Positions 6,738-13,420 of a stretch of 13,420 nucleotides of DNA are shown here, in pieces. The translations under genes were made by a program, and so were the position numbers. The DNA is taken from the NCBI GenBank assembly GCA_030950825.1, contig JAUZQT010000078.1, positions 1 through 13,420 on the forward strand, in the 5' to 3' direction. This DNA comes from Mariprofundaceae bacterium (GTDB lineage Bacteria > Pseudomonadota > Zetaproteobacteria > Mariprofundales > Mariprofundaceae). The notes beneath the pieces were generated by a model. It was given only the letters and a program-made list of their open reading frames with translations, was not told the origin of the DNA and searched no databases. Every line of letters begins with the position of its first letter. Position 1 is the first letter of the stretch.

Positions 6738-9045
6738 AAGCTGGAAGGTCTCCTTGATTATTTACAGGTTCTTGAAGTATTTGTTCAATTTTTAACAATA
6801 CGCTATCGGGGTCAATGGGCTTGGATAGAAATGCATCCATGCCAGCCTCAAGGCATTCCTGCTCAACCTCTGCCAGAGCATGCGCACTTAAACCAATAAT
6901 GGGTAGCCTAGGTCGCTGATGTTCAACTTCATATTGGCGAATTCGTCGGGTCAATTCAATACCACTCATACTGGGCATTCGAATATCGCTGAGTAATAAA
7001 TCATACTGCCCTGCCTGAGTCTTATTCCATGCGTTAAGGCCATCAGCAGCAATGTCAACGTGCATACCCGTGCGTTTCAGCCGTTTGGCTGCAATGAGCT
7101 GGCCAATGGGATCATCTTCAGCAAGTAATATACGCATCTTATGCGCTATTTTTGATGGATGCTGAGGGTGTTTTTTAATGCTTGTTGCGAATGTCTTTGT
7201 TGGTGTTTGTGTGCCATCAACATGCCAGTGAATATGATGGCCTTGGCTTTCCTTATATGGAATATGAAATGTAAATTGGCTGCCGACAGATAACGTACTG
7301 CTTACCTGGATATACCCCCCCATTAATTCGACAAAGCGCTTGGCAATGGTGGTGCCAAGACCTGTTCCTGTATGCTGCTGCTGCATAAACTGCATTTCTT
7401 GGCGGAAAGGCTCAAAAATATTCTTTAACATGTTGGGCGAGATGCCAATGCCTGTATCTTGAATTGTAAATGATAACTCATGTGCTTTTTTTGTGACACT
7501 AATATTAATCATGCCCTCTGGGGTAAATTTCACTGCATTGCCAATCAGATTAATGAGCACTTGCCGTAGCCGTATGGGATCTCCCATGATGTATTCGGGC
7601 ACGCCATCCAAATGTAGATGAAGTGGTATTTTTTTGTAGCGGCAGGCAATCACGAAGGGAGCAATGGCATCAAGCATCACTTCCTTTAAAGAAAACATTT
7701 CATTGTTAAGTTCTAGTTTTCCTGATTCAACCTTGGATAAATTAAGAATATCATTGACCAAATCGCCAAGTGATTTGGCCGCCTGCTGAGCCAAGGCCAA
7801 GTGTTCACGCTGCTCATCTGTTAGATATTGTTCATCCGCAGCAATGAGTTCTTGCAAGCCGATAATGCCATGCAGCGGTGTGCGCAGTTCATGGCTCATG
7901 ATGGACAAAAATTCACTTTTTGCATGGCTTGCCGCTTCGGCCTGTTTATTTGCTTTGGCCAGTTGATGCGTTGATTTTTTAAGGTTTTGATAAAGCAACA
8001 TATGTTGCAAAGAATCTTCCATACGTCGCGCAATATCTTGAAACAGCCGCTGTTCATCATTGCTCCAATGGCGTGGGTTGTCACATTGATGCAGGCCAAG
8101 TAACCATGTTTGTTCTTTATTGGGACGTAAGGCAATAGTGATTTGTGACTGAATAGAAAATGTTTTTGCGATGCTTGAATCGGCCAGGAAATGATTGCGA
8201 TCATCAAGACATATTGGAGCGTCGCTATATTGGACACGTTTAAAAAAGTGCCTCATTGTACCATCCATGCCATAGACGTGGCCAGTAGCCAATGTGCCAG
8301 GAAAGGCATCAACGGTGCATTCAAAGGGTACTGACCAAGTAGCAGCGTGTGCATCACAAGGGTAAATCAGCCATGCGCGGCTGCATTGAAAGGTATCAAG
8401 CAAGCTTTGCAATGTGTGCTTCATGCCTGCGCTGATGTCCAGCTGACTATGTAGGGCACGTTCAATGCGATCAAGGCTTTTTAGATAGTGCACATGAGCC
8501 TGTTGTTTTTGCTCTGCTTCTTCATTATCTGAAACAAAGAAGTGACTGATAATACTGCAAAATAAGAGCTCAAGTAAGCTGATTGCCACTTGAACCCAGC
8601 TATAATAAAGCGGTATATAATCAAGATAAGCCAAGGCGAGAAGGCAGCATAATGCGATGCTATAAATACTTGTCCATTGTATGCCAGTGCGCACACCCAA
8701 GAAGAAAAAGGCCAATAAGGGATAGGTAAAAACCCAATAGATGCTGGTGTTTTCAATTGAAGGGGTAAATAGAAGGGGTAAAAACACCGTTAATGTAGCA
8801 AAACCTAGGGCGTGTTTGATATATCTCTGTGGTGCATCACGTTTGAACCATACATACAATATTGGCAGGGTCATAAAAACGGTTAACTGAATAACAACCA
8901 ATACATAGGCTTCGAATAAAAAGTTAATGAGCGCAAAACAAATCAATGCAGCCATAAAAAACAGCAAAAAGCGCGATAGTGATCGTTCAACGCGTGTTGG
9001 CGATTGTTTTGATTGCTCATGCTGATACTTAGACATATAAAACAC
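6703..9045 (-). CDS. Membrane-bound hybrid sensor histidine kinase (6 TM, GAF, HisKA, HATPase, receiver)
   Basis: The 780-residue product reads as a complete hybrid kinase. There are about six hydrophobic helices between 26 and 170. A GAF-like sensory domain (about 195-350) leads into a short helical linker. The dimerisation/phosphoacceptor domain has [10 protein letters not shown] (384-393) with H385. The ATP-binding domain has N499/N503 in the N box, DTGIG (530-534) and TGTGLG (559-564). A receiver domain (about 637-757) has the acidic pair D644/D645, phosphoacceptor D687 in LLSDIRMP, S720 and K742. No HPt domain follows, so output needs a separate phosphotransfer protein or response regulator, and none lies in the window. 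The ligand is unknown; the aromatic-rich [17 protein letters not shown] segment (103-119) resembles sensory membrane modules seen on kinases and diguanylate cyclases. The first start is GTG (9045); an ATG three codons in (9036) is an alternative. Neither has a clear Shine-Dalgarno. The 3' end overlaps holA. Confidence 0.93.
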   Translation of the reverse strand: MFYMSKYQHEQSKQSPTRVERSLSRFLLFFMAALICFALINFLFEAYVLVVIQLTVFMTLPILYVWFKRDAPQRYIKHALGFATLTVFLPLLFTPSIENTSIYWVFTYPLLAFFFLGVRTGIQWTSIYSIALCCLLALAYLDYIPLYYSWVQVAISLLELLFCSIISHFFVSDNEEAEQKQQAHVHYLKSLDRIERALHSQLDISAGMKHTLQSLLDTFQCSRAWLIYPCDAHAATWSVPFECTVDAFPGTLATGHVYGMDGTMRHFFKRVQYSDAPICLDDRNHFLADSSIAKTFSIQSQITIALRPNKEQTWLLGLHQCDNPRHWSNDEQRLFQDIARRMEDSLQHMLLYQNLKKSTHQLAKANKQAEAASHAKSEFLSIMSHELRTPLHGIIGLQELIAADEQYLTDEQREHLALAQQAAKSLGDLVNDILNLSKVESGKLELNNEMFSLKEVMLDAIAPFVIACRYKKIPLHLHLDGVPEYIMGDPIRLRQVLINLIGNAVKFTPEGMINISVTKKAHELSFTIQDTGIGISPNMLKNIFEPFRQEMQFMQQQHTGTGLGTTIAKRFVELMGGYIQVSSTLSVGSQFTFHIPYKESQGHHIHWHVDGTQTPTKTFATSIKKHPQHPSKIAHKMRILLAEDDPIGQLIAAKRLKRTGMHVDIAADGLNAWNKTQAGQYDLLLSDIRMPSMSGIELTRRIRQYEVEHQRPRLPIIGLSAHALAEVEQECLEAGMDAFLSKPIDPDSVLLKIEQILQEPVNNQGDLPAYENSTHTADKA

Positions 9046-9180
9046 TATAGGTTATAGGGTAATAAAAGTGAACATTTGTGTTGGTTTTTTTCTGGATGTG
9101 GACAGCTATTTTATGAAAGAGCACGGATTAGCTTCGCTTAATGCTTGCTTCCCGTATAACTTTTCTATGCAATCCGCACC
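9046..9180. promoter_or_regulatory. Divergent control region between the kinase gene and rsmE
   Basis: This 135-bp region must serve both directions. For rsmE, TATAAC (9155-9160) is a good -10 box with a poor -35, TTCGCT (9133-9138), 16 bp upstream. Transcription would then start only about 14 nt before the rsmE ATG, which fits the lack of a Shine-Dalgarno there. Next to the kinase start the minus strand carries a short tandem repeat CCTATAA-CCTATAG (9046-9059), a possible regulator site. A small imperfect hairpin (ATTAGC / GCTTAAT, 9127-9142) overlaps the -35 area. Confidence 0.3.
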
Positions 9181-9903
9181 ATGGCACATTGTCGCATTTA
9201 TACCGATCAGGCATTATCTGAAGCTCAAAACATCACACTTTCTGATGAGATAGGGCATTACCTTCGTCATGCGATGCGTTTGCATGAAGGCGATGGCATC
9301 ACCCTATTTAATGGGCAAGGTGGTGAATACCGAGTATCGCTTGAGCAACTTTCTCGCCAGCTATCCACGTGCTATGTTGAAACATATCGTGATGTATCAA
9401 GGGAGCTTGGCATACCGATTCATATTGTTCAATGTGCCAATAAAAGCGATAAAATTGAAACTGTCTTGCAAAAAGCAACCGAGCTTGGTGCCGCCAGCTT
9501 TCAGATTGCCAACAGCCAACGCGCAACATTGAAACTCACAGGCATCAAGTTGGAAAAGCGTTTGGAGCGCTGGCAACGTATTATTATTGAAGCTGCCGAA
9601 CAAAGTGGGCGCACACAAATCCCGACATTGTACTGGCACAACCATTTATCCGATGTTCAGAGTATGGGGCAGTCTTTTGCATTACACCCTTATCAGGCCA
9701 TGCCGTGGTCGGCGGTTCGTAATACATTCGCCGAAGCATCTACGATTAGCTTTGCGGTTGGCCCTGAAGGTGGCTGGAGTCAGGATGATTTGAATACCTT
9801 GCAAGCGCGAGGATTTCAAAGCCTGAGCTTTGGCTGCCGCATTTTGCGTACTGAAACAGTTGCACCTGCACTGCTTGCTGCAATGCAAGGCTTGTTGGAG
9901 TAA
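9181..9903 (+). CDS. rsmE: 16S rRNA (uracil-1498-N3)-methyltransferase
   Basis: RsmE is a SPOUT-class, SAM-dependent enzyme that methylates N3 of U1498 in helix 44 of 16S rRNA, near the decoding site. The 240-residue length is typical (E. coli about 243). The N-terminal PUA-like RNA-binding domain covers about 1-70, including the family segment HYLRHAMRLHEGDGITLFNG (26-45). The SPOUT domain has KSDKIETVLQKATELGA (88-104), EAAEQSGR (137-144), the cofactor-loop GPEGGWS (194-200) and RILRTETVAPA (220-230), which form the trefoil knot; all are intact. ATG 9181 is chosen because MAHCRIYTDQAL aligns with the usual short RsmE start, though no Shine-Dalgarno is visible. It is the first gene of the rsmE-maf-rng-hemW run. 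Confidence 0.95.
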   Translation: MAHCRIYTDQALSEAQNITLSDEIGHYLRHAMRLHEGDGITLFNGQGGEYRVSLEQLSRQLSTCYVETYRDVSRELGIPIHIVQCANKSDKIETVLQKATELGAASFQIANSQRATLKLTGIKLEKRLERWQRIIIEAAEQSGRTQIPTLYWHNHLSDVQSMGQSFALHPYQAMPWSAVRNTFAEASTISFAVGPEGGWSQDDLNTLQARGFQSLSFGCRILRTETVAPALLAAMQGLLE

Positions 9904-9908
9904 TTGCT

Positions 9909-10466
9909 ATGGAAGTTATTCTCGCATCAAAATCACCCCGTCGTTTACATTTATTACAATGTGCAGGTCTGGCTGTAGAGGTTATGCCTAGCCATATTGA
10001 TGAAAATCCGCGAAAAGGTGAAAGTGTGCCTGATATGGTGATGCGCTTGTGTCAGCAAAAAGCCAAGGCATGCGCTGTGGAAGATCGCCCCATTATTGCT
10101 GCGGATACATTGGTATCTTTGCATGGTGAAGCGTTGGGGCAACCCGATGATCTGGAGCATGCCAAACATATGTTGCAACGCCTCTCGGGGCAGCGACAAT
10201 CGGTATTAACGGCAGTCTGTGTGCGTCTTGGCTTTCAGATACTGACAGAGCGGGTCGTTACCTATGTTCAGTTTCGCGATATTAGTGATGCCGAATTGGA
10301 TATTTATTTGGCACACAATGACGTGCTTGATAAAGCAGGGGCATATGCGATTCAAGCAGGTGCGGCTAGTTTTATTACTCAGCTTGAGGGGCCTTTGGAT
10401 AATGTTATTGGCCTGCCAGTTCGCCAAACGTTAAATATGTTAAAAAAATTGGAGCAACCATTATGA
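9909..10466 (+). CDS. maf: Maf family nucleoside triphosphate pyrophosphatase (YhdE-like)
   Basis: Maf proteins hydrolyse non-canonical or surplus NTPs to NMP and pyrophosphate in the cytoplasm. The 185 residues match the family. Motifs are ASKSPRR (6-12), E32, QKAKA (50-54), AADTLV (64-69, metal-site D66), DKAGAYAIQ (141-149) and GPLDNVIGLP (161-170). The ADT and DKAGAY motifs point to the YhdE type (dTTP/UTP) rather than the YceF type (7-methyl-GTP). The normally conserved GKP motif is GQP here: Q78 (CAA, 10140-10142) replaces a lysine that is important in characterised members. The start is 5 nt after the rsmE stop, with GGAG (9897-9900) inside the end of rsmE and 8 nt upstream. The maf-rng pairing is also found in E. 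coli (yhdE-rng, after mreBCD); here rsmE takes the upstream place. Confidence 0.93.
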   Translation: MEVILASKSPRRLHLLQCAGLAVEVMPSHIDENPRKGESVPDMVMRLCQQKAKACAVEDRPIIAADTLVSLHGEALGQPDDLEHAKHMLQRLSGQRQSVLTAVCVRLGFQILTERVVTYVQFRDISDAELDIYLAHNDVLDKAGAYAIQAGAASFITQLEGPLDNVIGLPVRQTLNMLKKLEQPL

Positions 10467-11971
10467 GCGCAGAGCTGCTTGTGAATACCTCACCGTTTGA
10501 AACACGTATTGCACGTGTTGAAAATGGTTTGGCTGAAGAGATTTATATCGAGCGCGAACGCGAACGCGGCTTAAAAGGCAATATTTATAAAGGCCGAGTA
10601 CAACGTGTGTTGCCTGGTATTCAGGCTGCATTTGTTGATATTGGCATGGTAAAATCTGGCTTTCTTTATGCTGGTGATATTGCAGCACCTGAAGCTGAGC
10701 CGCTTGATGAAGTGGTTTCTGAAAATGATGACGATGATATTGAAAATAGTGCGCCACGGCGTCGTGTTATTCCACCCATCAACAGCCTTGTTCGTGAAGG
10801 ACAAGATATTTTGGTGCAAGTTTCTAAGGATCCCATTGCTTCCAAAGGGCCACGCTTGACGAGCCTGTTAAGTCTGGCTGGGCGCTATTTGGTATACCTC
10901 CCTGCGCTTGAGCATGTTGGTATTGCGCGGCGTTTGGAAGGTAAAGAAGAGCGTGAGCGCTTATTGGCCATTGGTAACGATATACGTCCTGAGAATGCGG
11001 GGCTGATTATTCGAACCGTTGCTGAGGGTCACAGCAAAGAAGAGTTGCAGGCTGATTTGGATTTTTTGACACGTTTGTGGCGTGATATTGAGCAGCGCAG
11101 TAAAGATGCCGCCAGTGCTTCAGTCATTCATCGTGAATTGAGCCTGCATTTGCGTGTGATGCGCGATTATGTGGATGATGCCGTACAAAAAATCCACATT
11201 GATTCGCGTGAAACGTACCAAAGCATGAAAAAATTTGCTGATAGCTTTATGCCAGAAGTTGCCCAGCGACTGTATTACTATCCTGGTGATCGTCCTATTT
11301 TTGATGTTTATGGTGTTGAGGAAGAGTTAAATAGGGCTTTAAAACGTTCTGTGCCACTCAAATCTGGGGGGCATATCGTGATTGAGCAAACCGAAGCCTT
11401 GATTGCCATTGATGTTAACTCGGGCTCTTTTGTTCGCTCTCGGAGCATGGAGGAAACGGGCTTTAAAACCAACCTTGAGGCTGTTCATGAGATCGTTCAT
11501 CAGCTTCGTCTGCGCAACCTTGGTGGCATTATCGTGGTTGATTTTATTGATATGCAAGAAGAAGAAAATAAAGCGCGCATGTTGGAAGTGCTTGAAGAAG
11601 CCTTAATGCGCGATAAAACAAAAACCAATGTGGTGCAATTATCATCATTGGGGCTGGTGGAAATGACACGCAAGCGTACCCGTGAATCATTGGGTAGGAT
11701 TTTGCTAAAAGAATGTCCGCGTTGTGAGGGTGTTGGTCATACCAAAAGTGCAACGACGATTTGTTATCAGTTGTTTCGTGAGATTGTGGCAGAAGCACGT
11801 GCTTATCCGTGCGAGAAACTAATGGTGATTGCCCATCCCAAATTGATTGATGTGTTATTGGGTGAAGAAAGCGACCAAGTGGTACGCTTGGAACAATTTC
11901 TGGGCAAACAAATTGCGCTGAAAAGTGATATGCAGCTTGATCCAGAACACTTTGAGGTTGCCCTGCTTTAA
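10463..11971 (+). CDS. rng: Ribonuclease G (RNase E/G family)
   Basis: RNase G is a single-strand-specific endoribonuclease that matures the 5' end of 16S rRNA and degrades some mRNAs. The 502-residue protein is E. coli-like throughout (about 489 residues) and lacks the long C-terminal degradosome scaffold of RNase E. The S1 RNA-binding domain (about 36-128) includes NIYKGRVQRVLPGIQAAFVDIG (40-61). It contains an acidic insertion at about 74-104, with a run ENDDDD at 87-92 followed by a basic patch PRRR. The DNase I-like catalytic domain has both metal-binding aspartates: D317 in AIDVNSG and D360 in VVDFIDM. The zinc-link CPRC (418-421) for dimerisation is present. The ATG overlaps the maf stop (ATGA), and GGAG (10451-10454) lies 8 nt upstream, so translation is probably coupled to maf. 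An RNase E assignment is unlikely because of the length and the MSAELLVN start. Confidence 0.96.
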   Translation: MSAELLVNTSPFETRIARVENGLAEEIYIERERERGLKGNIYKGRVQRVLPGIQAAFVDIGMVKSGFLYAGDIAAPEAEPLDEVVSENDDDDIENSAPRRRVIPPINSLVREGQDILVQVSKDPIASKGPRLTSLLSLAGRYLVYLPALEHVGIARRLEGKEERERLLAIGNDIRPENAGLIIRTVAEGHSKEELQADLDFLTRLWRDIEQRSKDAASASVIHRELSLHLRVMRDYVDDAVQKIHIDSRETYQSMKKFADSFMPEVAQRLYYYPGDRPIFDVYGVEEELNRALKRSVPLKSGGHIVIEQTEALIAIDVNSGSFVRSRSMEETGFKTNLEAVHEIVHQLRLRNLGGIIVVDFIDMQEEENKARMLEVLEEALMRDKTKTNVVQLSSLGLVEMTRKRTRESLGRILLKECPRCEGVGHTKSATTICYQLFREIVAEARAYPCEKLMVIAHPKLIDVLLGEESDQVVRLEQFLGKQIALKSDMQLDPEHFEVALL

Positions 11972-13179
11972 TGGTGATAGATTCAGATATTCAAAGCGCC
12001 CTTGAATTCAAGGGCTTTAAGCGCAGCCCATTACAACTTTATATCCATATTCCTTTTTGCATTCATAAATGTCATTACTGTGATTTTAATTCCCATGTTC
12101 GGGATGAGCCACCGTGGCATGCTTATCAACAAGCGCTGATTTGTGAGCTTGAATATTGGTCGCAGCAGGATCCGTTTCATGGGCGATCGCTGCATAGCAT
12201 TTTTTTTGGCGGTGGAACACCATCCTTGGCTCCTGCATCATTGATTGCTGATGTCTTGGCATACGCCAAATCATTATTTGGCTTTGAAGAGAACATCGAA
12301 ATAAGCCTAGAAGCCAACCCAGGAACTGTTGATATGCAAGCTTTTCAAGGTTTTTACGATGCTGGTATCAATCGTTTGTCCATAGGGGCACAAAGCTTGG
12401 ATCATAAAGAGCTGCAATGGTTGGAGCGAATTCATAACAATGATGACGTGTATAAAGCTATTGCAGCAGCACGCAGTGCAGGCTTTGATAATATTAATTT
12501 GGATTTGATGTATGGCCTGCCAGATCAAACAGTGCAGCAATGGCAACAAACACTTGCCGCAGCCCTGAGCTTGAACCCAGAGCACCTGTCATGTTATCAA
12601 CTTACGGTGGAGCCGCACACCAAGCTGGCAGTACGCCATGCTAGCTCACCGTATGCCTTACCAGATGATGCGGCTTCGCTGCAATTTTTTCATCAAACAC
12701 GTCAGGATTTATCGGCGGCAGCTTATACTGCCTACGAAATTTCCAACTTTTCGAAAGCAGGTAAGTATTGTCGTCATAATGATGGTTATTGGCTGTACCA
12801 TGATTATATCGGTATTGGTGCTGGTGCATCGGGTAAATGGGATAAGCATGATGGTGGTACGTACCGTTATAGTAATCACCGTATGCCCGAAAAATATATA
12901 CAGAAGTCCACTGCTGGCTGGCATGCCATCAGCAGTGATGAATCATTGAATCAGCAGCAGGCCGCAGCCGAGGCTGTATGGGTAGGTTTGCGCCGCAAAG
13001 AAGGCATGGATGATGATTGGTTTTCTCAACGTTTTGATCGCCCCATTGCTAGCTATTTTCAGGGTGAGCTACAGCCGTGGCTTGATGATGAAAAGTTAAT
13101 TTGGAATGATCGCCGCTTGCAACTCAGTGGGTCAGGCATTGTGTTGGCTGATGCGATTGCTGGTTCGGTTATTCAATAA
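11971..13179 (+). CDS. hemW: HemW, heme chaperone of the radical SAM family
   Basis: HemW proteins bind heme and are thought to deliver it to membrane heme proteins. They are often mis-annotated as oxygen-independent coproporphyrinogen III oxidase. The radical-SAM cluster motif is CIHKCHYCDF (30-39), with C30, C34 and C37. Phenylalanine follows where true HemN has another cysteine, which favours HemW. GGGTPS, the EANPGT segment, INRLSIGAQS and HNDGYWLYHDYIGIGAGASG all match the family, and the C-terminal HemN-type domain (about 310-395) is present. The 402 residues are slightly more than in E. coli HemW (378), mainly because of about 20 extra residues before the family core begins at LYIHIPFC. 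No later Met is close by, so the start is kept. The ATG overlaps the rng TAA (TAATG); the only Shine-Dalgarno-like sequence, GAGG, is 13 nt away, so translation probably depends on coupling with rng. Confidence 0.94.
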   Translation: MVIDSDIQSALEFKGFKRSPLQLYIHIPFCIHKCHYCDFNSHVRDEPPWHAYQQALICELEYWSQQDPFHGRSLHSIFFGGGTPSLAPASLIADVLAYAKSLFGFEENIEISLEANPGTVDMQAFQGFYDAGINRLSIGAQSLDHKELQWLERIHNNDDVYKAIAAARSAGFDNINLDLMYGLPDQTVQQWQQTLAAALSLNPEHLSCYQLTVEPHTKLAVRHASSPYALPDDAASLQFFHQTRQDLSAAAYTAYEISNFSKAGKYCRHNDGYWLYHDYIGIGAGASGKWDKHDGGTYRYSNHRMPEKYIQKSTAGWHAISSDESLNQQQAAAEAVWVGLRRKEGMDDDWFSQRFDRPIASYFQGELQPWLDDEKLIWNDRRLQLSGSGIVLADAIAGSVIQ

Positions 13180-13359
13180 TCACCCTGAGTTTCATCTGAA
13201 TAGTTGGGATAGATGGGCTCTTTTGAATTTTAAGTGGGTAAGAATCATAATTTTGACATCTTGTTAGACATTAGGGTACTCATATCACAATTAGATATTC
13301 ACCCAGTCACTATGCTCTTCTGATGTTAAAATGAGCTTCAAAATTGCCTAGAATGCTTG
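13180..13359. other. Gene-free stretch downstream of hemW
   Basis: No coding region or clear terminator is seen. A perfect -35-like TTGACA occurs at 13253-13258, but no matching -10 lies 16-18 bp downstream. Two similar nonamers, TTAGACATT (13264-13272) and TTAGATATT (13291-13299), are spaced 27 bp apart. How hemW transcription ends is not evident. Confidence 0.4.
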
Positions 13360-13417
13360 TTCTGCGGAGCCGCACGTCGCCCTTCCTCGAATGAGGGAGG
13401 CGTGCGGCTTTGCAGGA
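13360..13417. repeat. Long GC-rich palindromic element at the right edge
   Basis: CTGCGGAGCCGCACG (13362-13376) pairs along its whole length with CGTGCGGCTTTGCAG (13401-13415), counting two G-U pairs. After a 4-nt bulge (TCGC, 13377-13380), CCTTCCTC (13381-13388) pairs with GAGGGAGG (13393-13400), with one G-U, around a GAAT loop. The result is one stem of about 23 pairs, clearly richer in GC than its surroundings. Only TTT follows the upper stem, and those bases are themselves paired, so it is a poor terminator. A dispersed palindromic repeat of the REP type or the edge of a mobile element is possible. Whether it is repeated cannot be seen from one copy. Confidence 0.5.
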
Positions 13418-13420
13418 TTA

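Noticed and set aside
9068..9253. A 61-codon plus-strand frame before rsmE.
   Set aside because: It overlaps the rsmE start in another frame, covers the promoter region and lacks a ribosome binding site.
11971..13179. The last gene as hemN (oxygen-independent coproporphyrinogen III oxidase).
   Set aside because: The cluster motif CxxxCxxC is followed by Asp-Phe rather than the additional cysteine of HemN, and the length and flanking motifs match HemW.
13253..13288. A sigma-70 promoter built on TTGACA (13253-13258), or on TTGTTA (13261-13266) with TATCAC (13283-13288).
   Set aside because: TTGACA has no -10 at 16-18 bp, and the second pair is weak in both boxes with no gene following in the window.
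13369..13408. The right-edge hairpin as a second group II intron domain V.
   Set aside because: Domain V needs about 34 nt with a GAAA loop and a two-base bulge at a fixed place; this stem has a GAAT loop, a 4-nt bulge and a different length.

Overview
The window reads as chromosomal housekeeping DNA of a Gram-negative pseudomonadotal bacterium. The protein set (180-kDa-class NAD-glutamate dehydrogenase, DNA polymerase III delta, RsmE, Maf, an RNase G very close to the E. coli type, HemW) fits a gamma- or zeta-proteobacterial genome with a GC content in the mid-40s as judged by eye. I cannot name the genus from sequence alone. The coding region looks native, with no atypical base composition. 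The two window edges are different: each carries a structured, probably repeated element.

Layout. At 1-139 is what looks like the 3' end of a group II intron: the 3' strand of domain V, then an unusually long domain VI ending in the CTACTCGAC motif. An intrinsic terminator (140-186) follows at once. A gene-free stretch then leads to radC on the minus strand (306-986). radC is divergent from a 1530-codon NAD-glutamate dehydrogenase gene on the plus strand (1094-5686). That gene converges on a minus-strand pair across a perfect 11-bp inverted repeat (5715-5751). The pair is a membrane hybrid histidine kinase (9045-6703) whose 3' end overlaps holA (6737-5751) by 35 bp.

From a second divergent region (9046-9180) a compact plus-strand operon runs rsmE-maf-rng-hemW (9181-13179). 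Its junctions are 5 nt, a 4-bp ATGA overlap and a 1-bp TAATG overlap, so the four genes are almost certainly co-transcribed and partly translationally coupled. They share a ribosome and RNA theme: 16S rRNA methylation, nucleotide house-cleaning, 16S maturation and RNA decay, with HemW as a heme-trafficking radical-SAM family protein. The last 240 bases hold no gene and end in a long GC-rich hairpin (13360-13417).

I found no CRISPR array, tRNA, rRNA, toxin-antitoxin pair or recognisable defence system. The most unusual items are the extended intron domain VI and its abutting terminator, the terminal palindrome, the kinase-holA overlap, and a Lys-to-Gln change in a normally conserved Maf motif. 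I see no strong case for a wholly new multi-gene system here.
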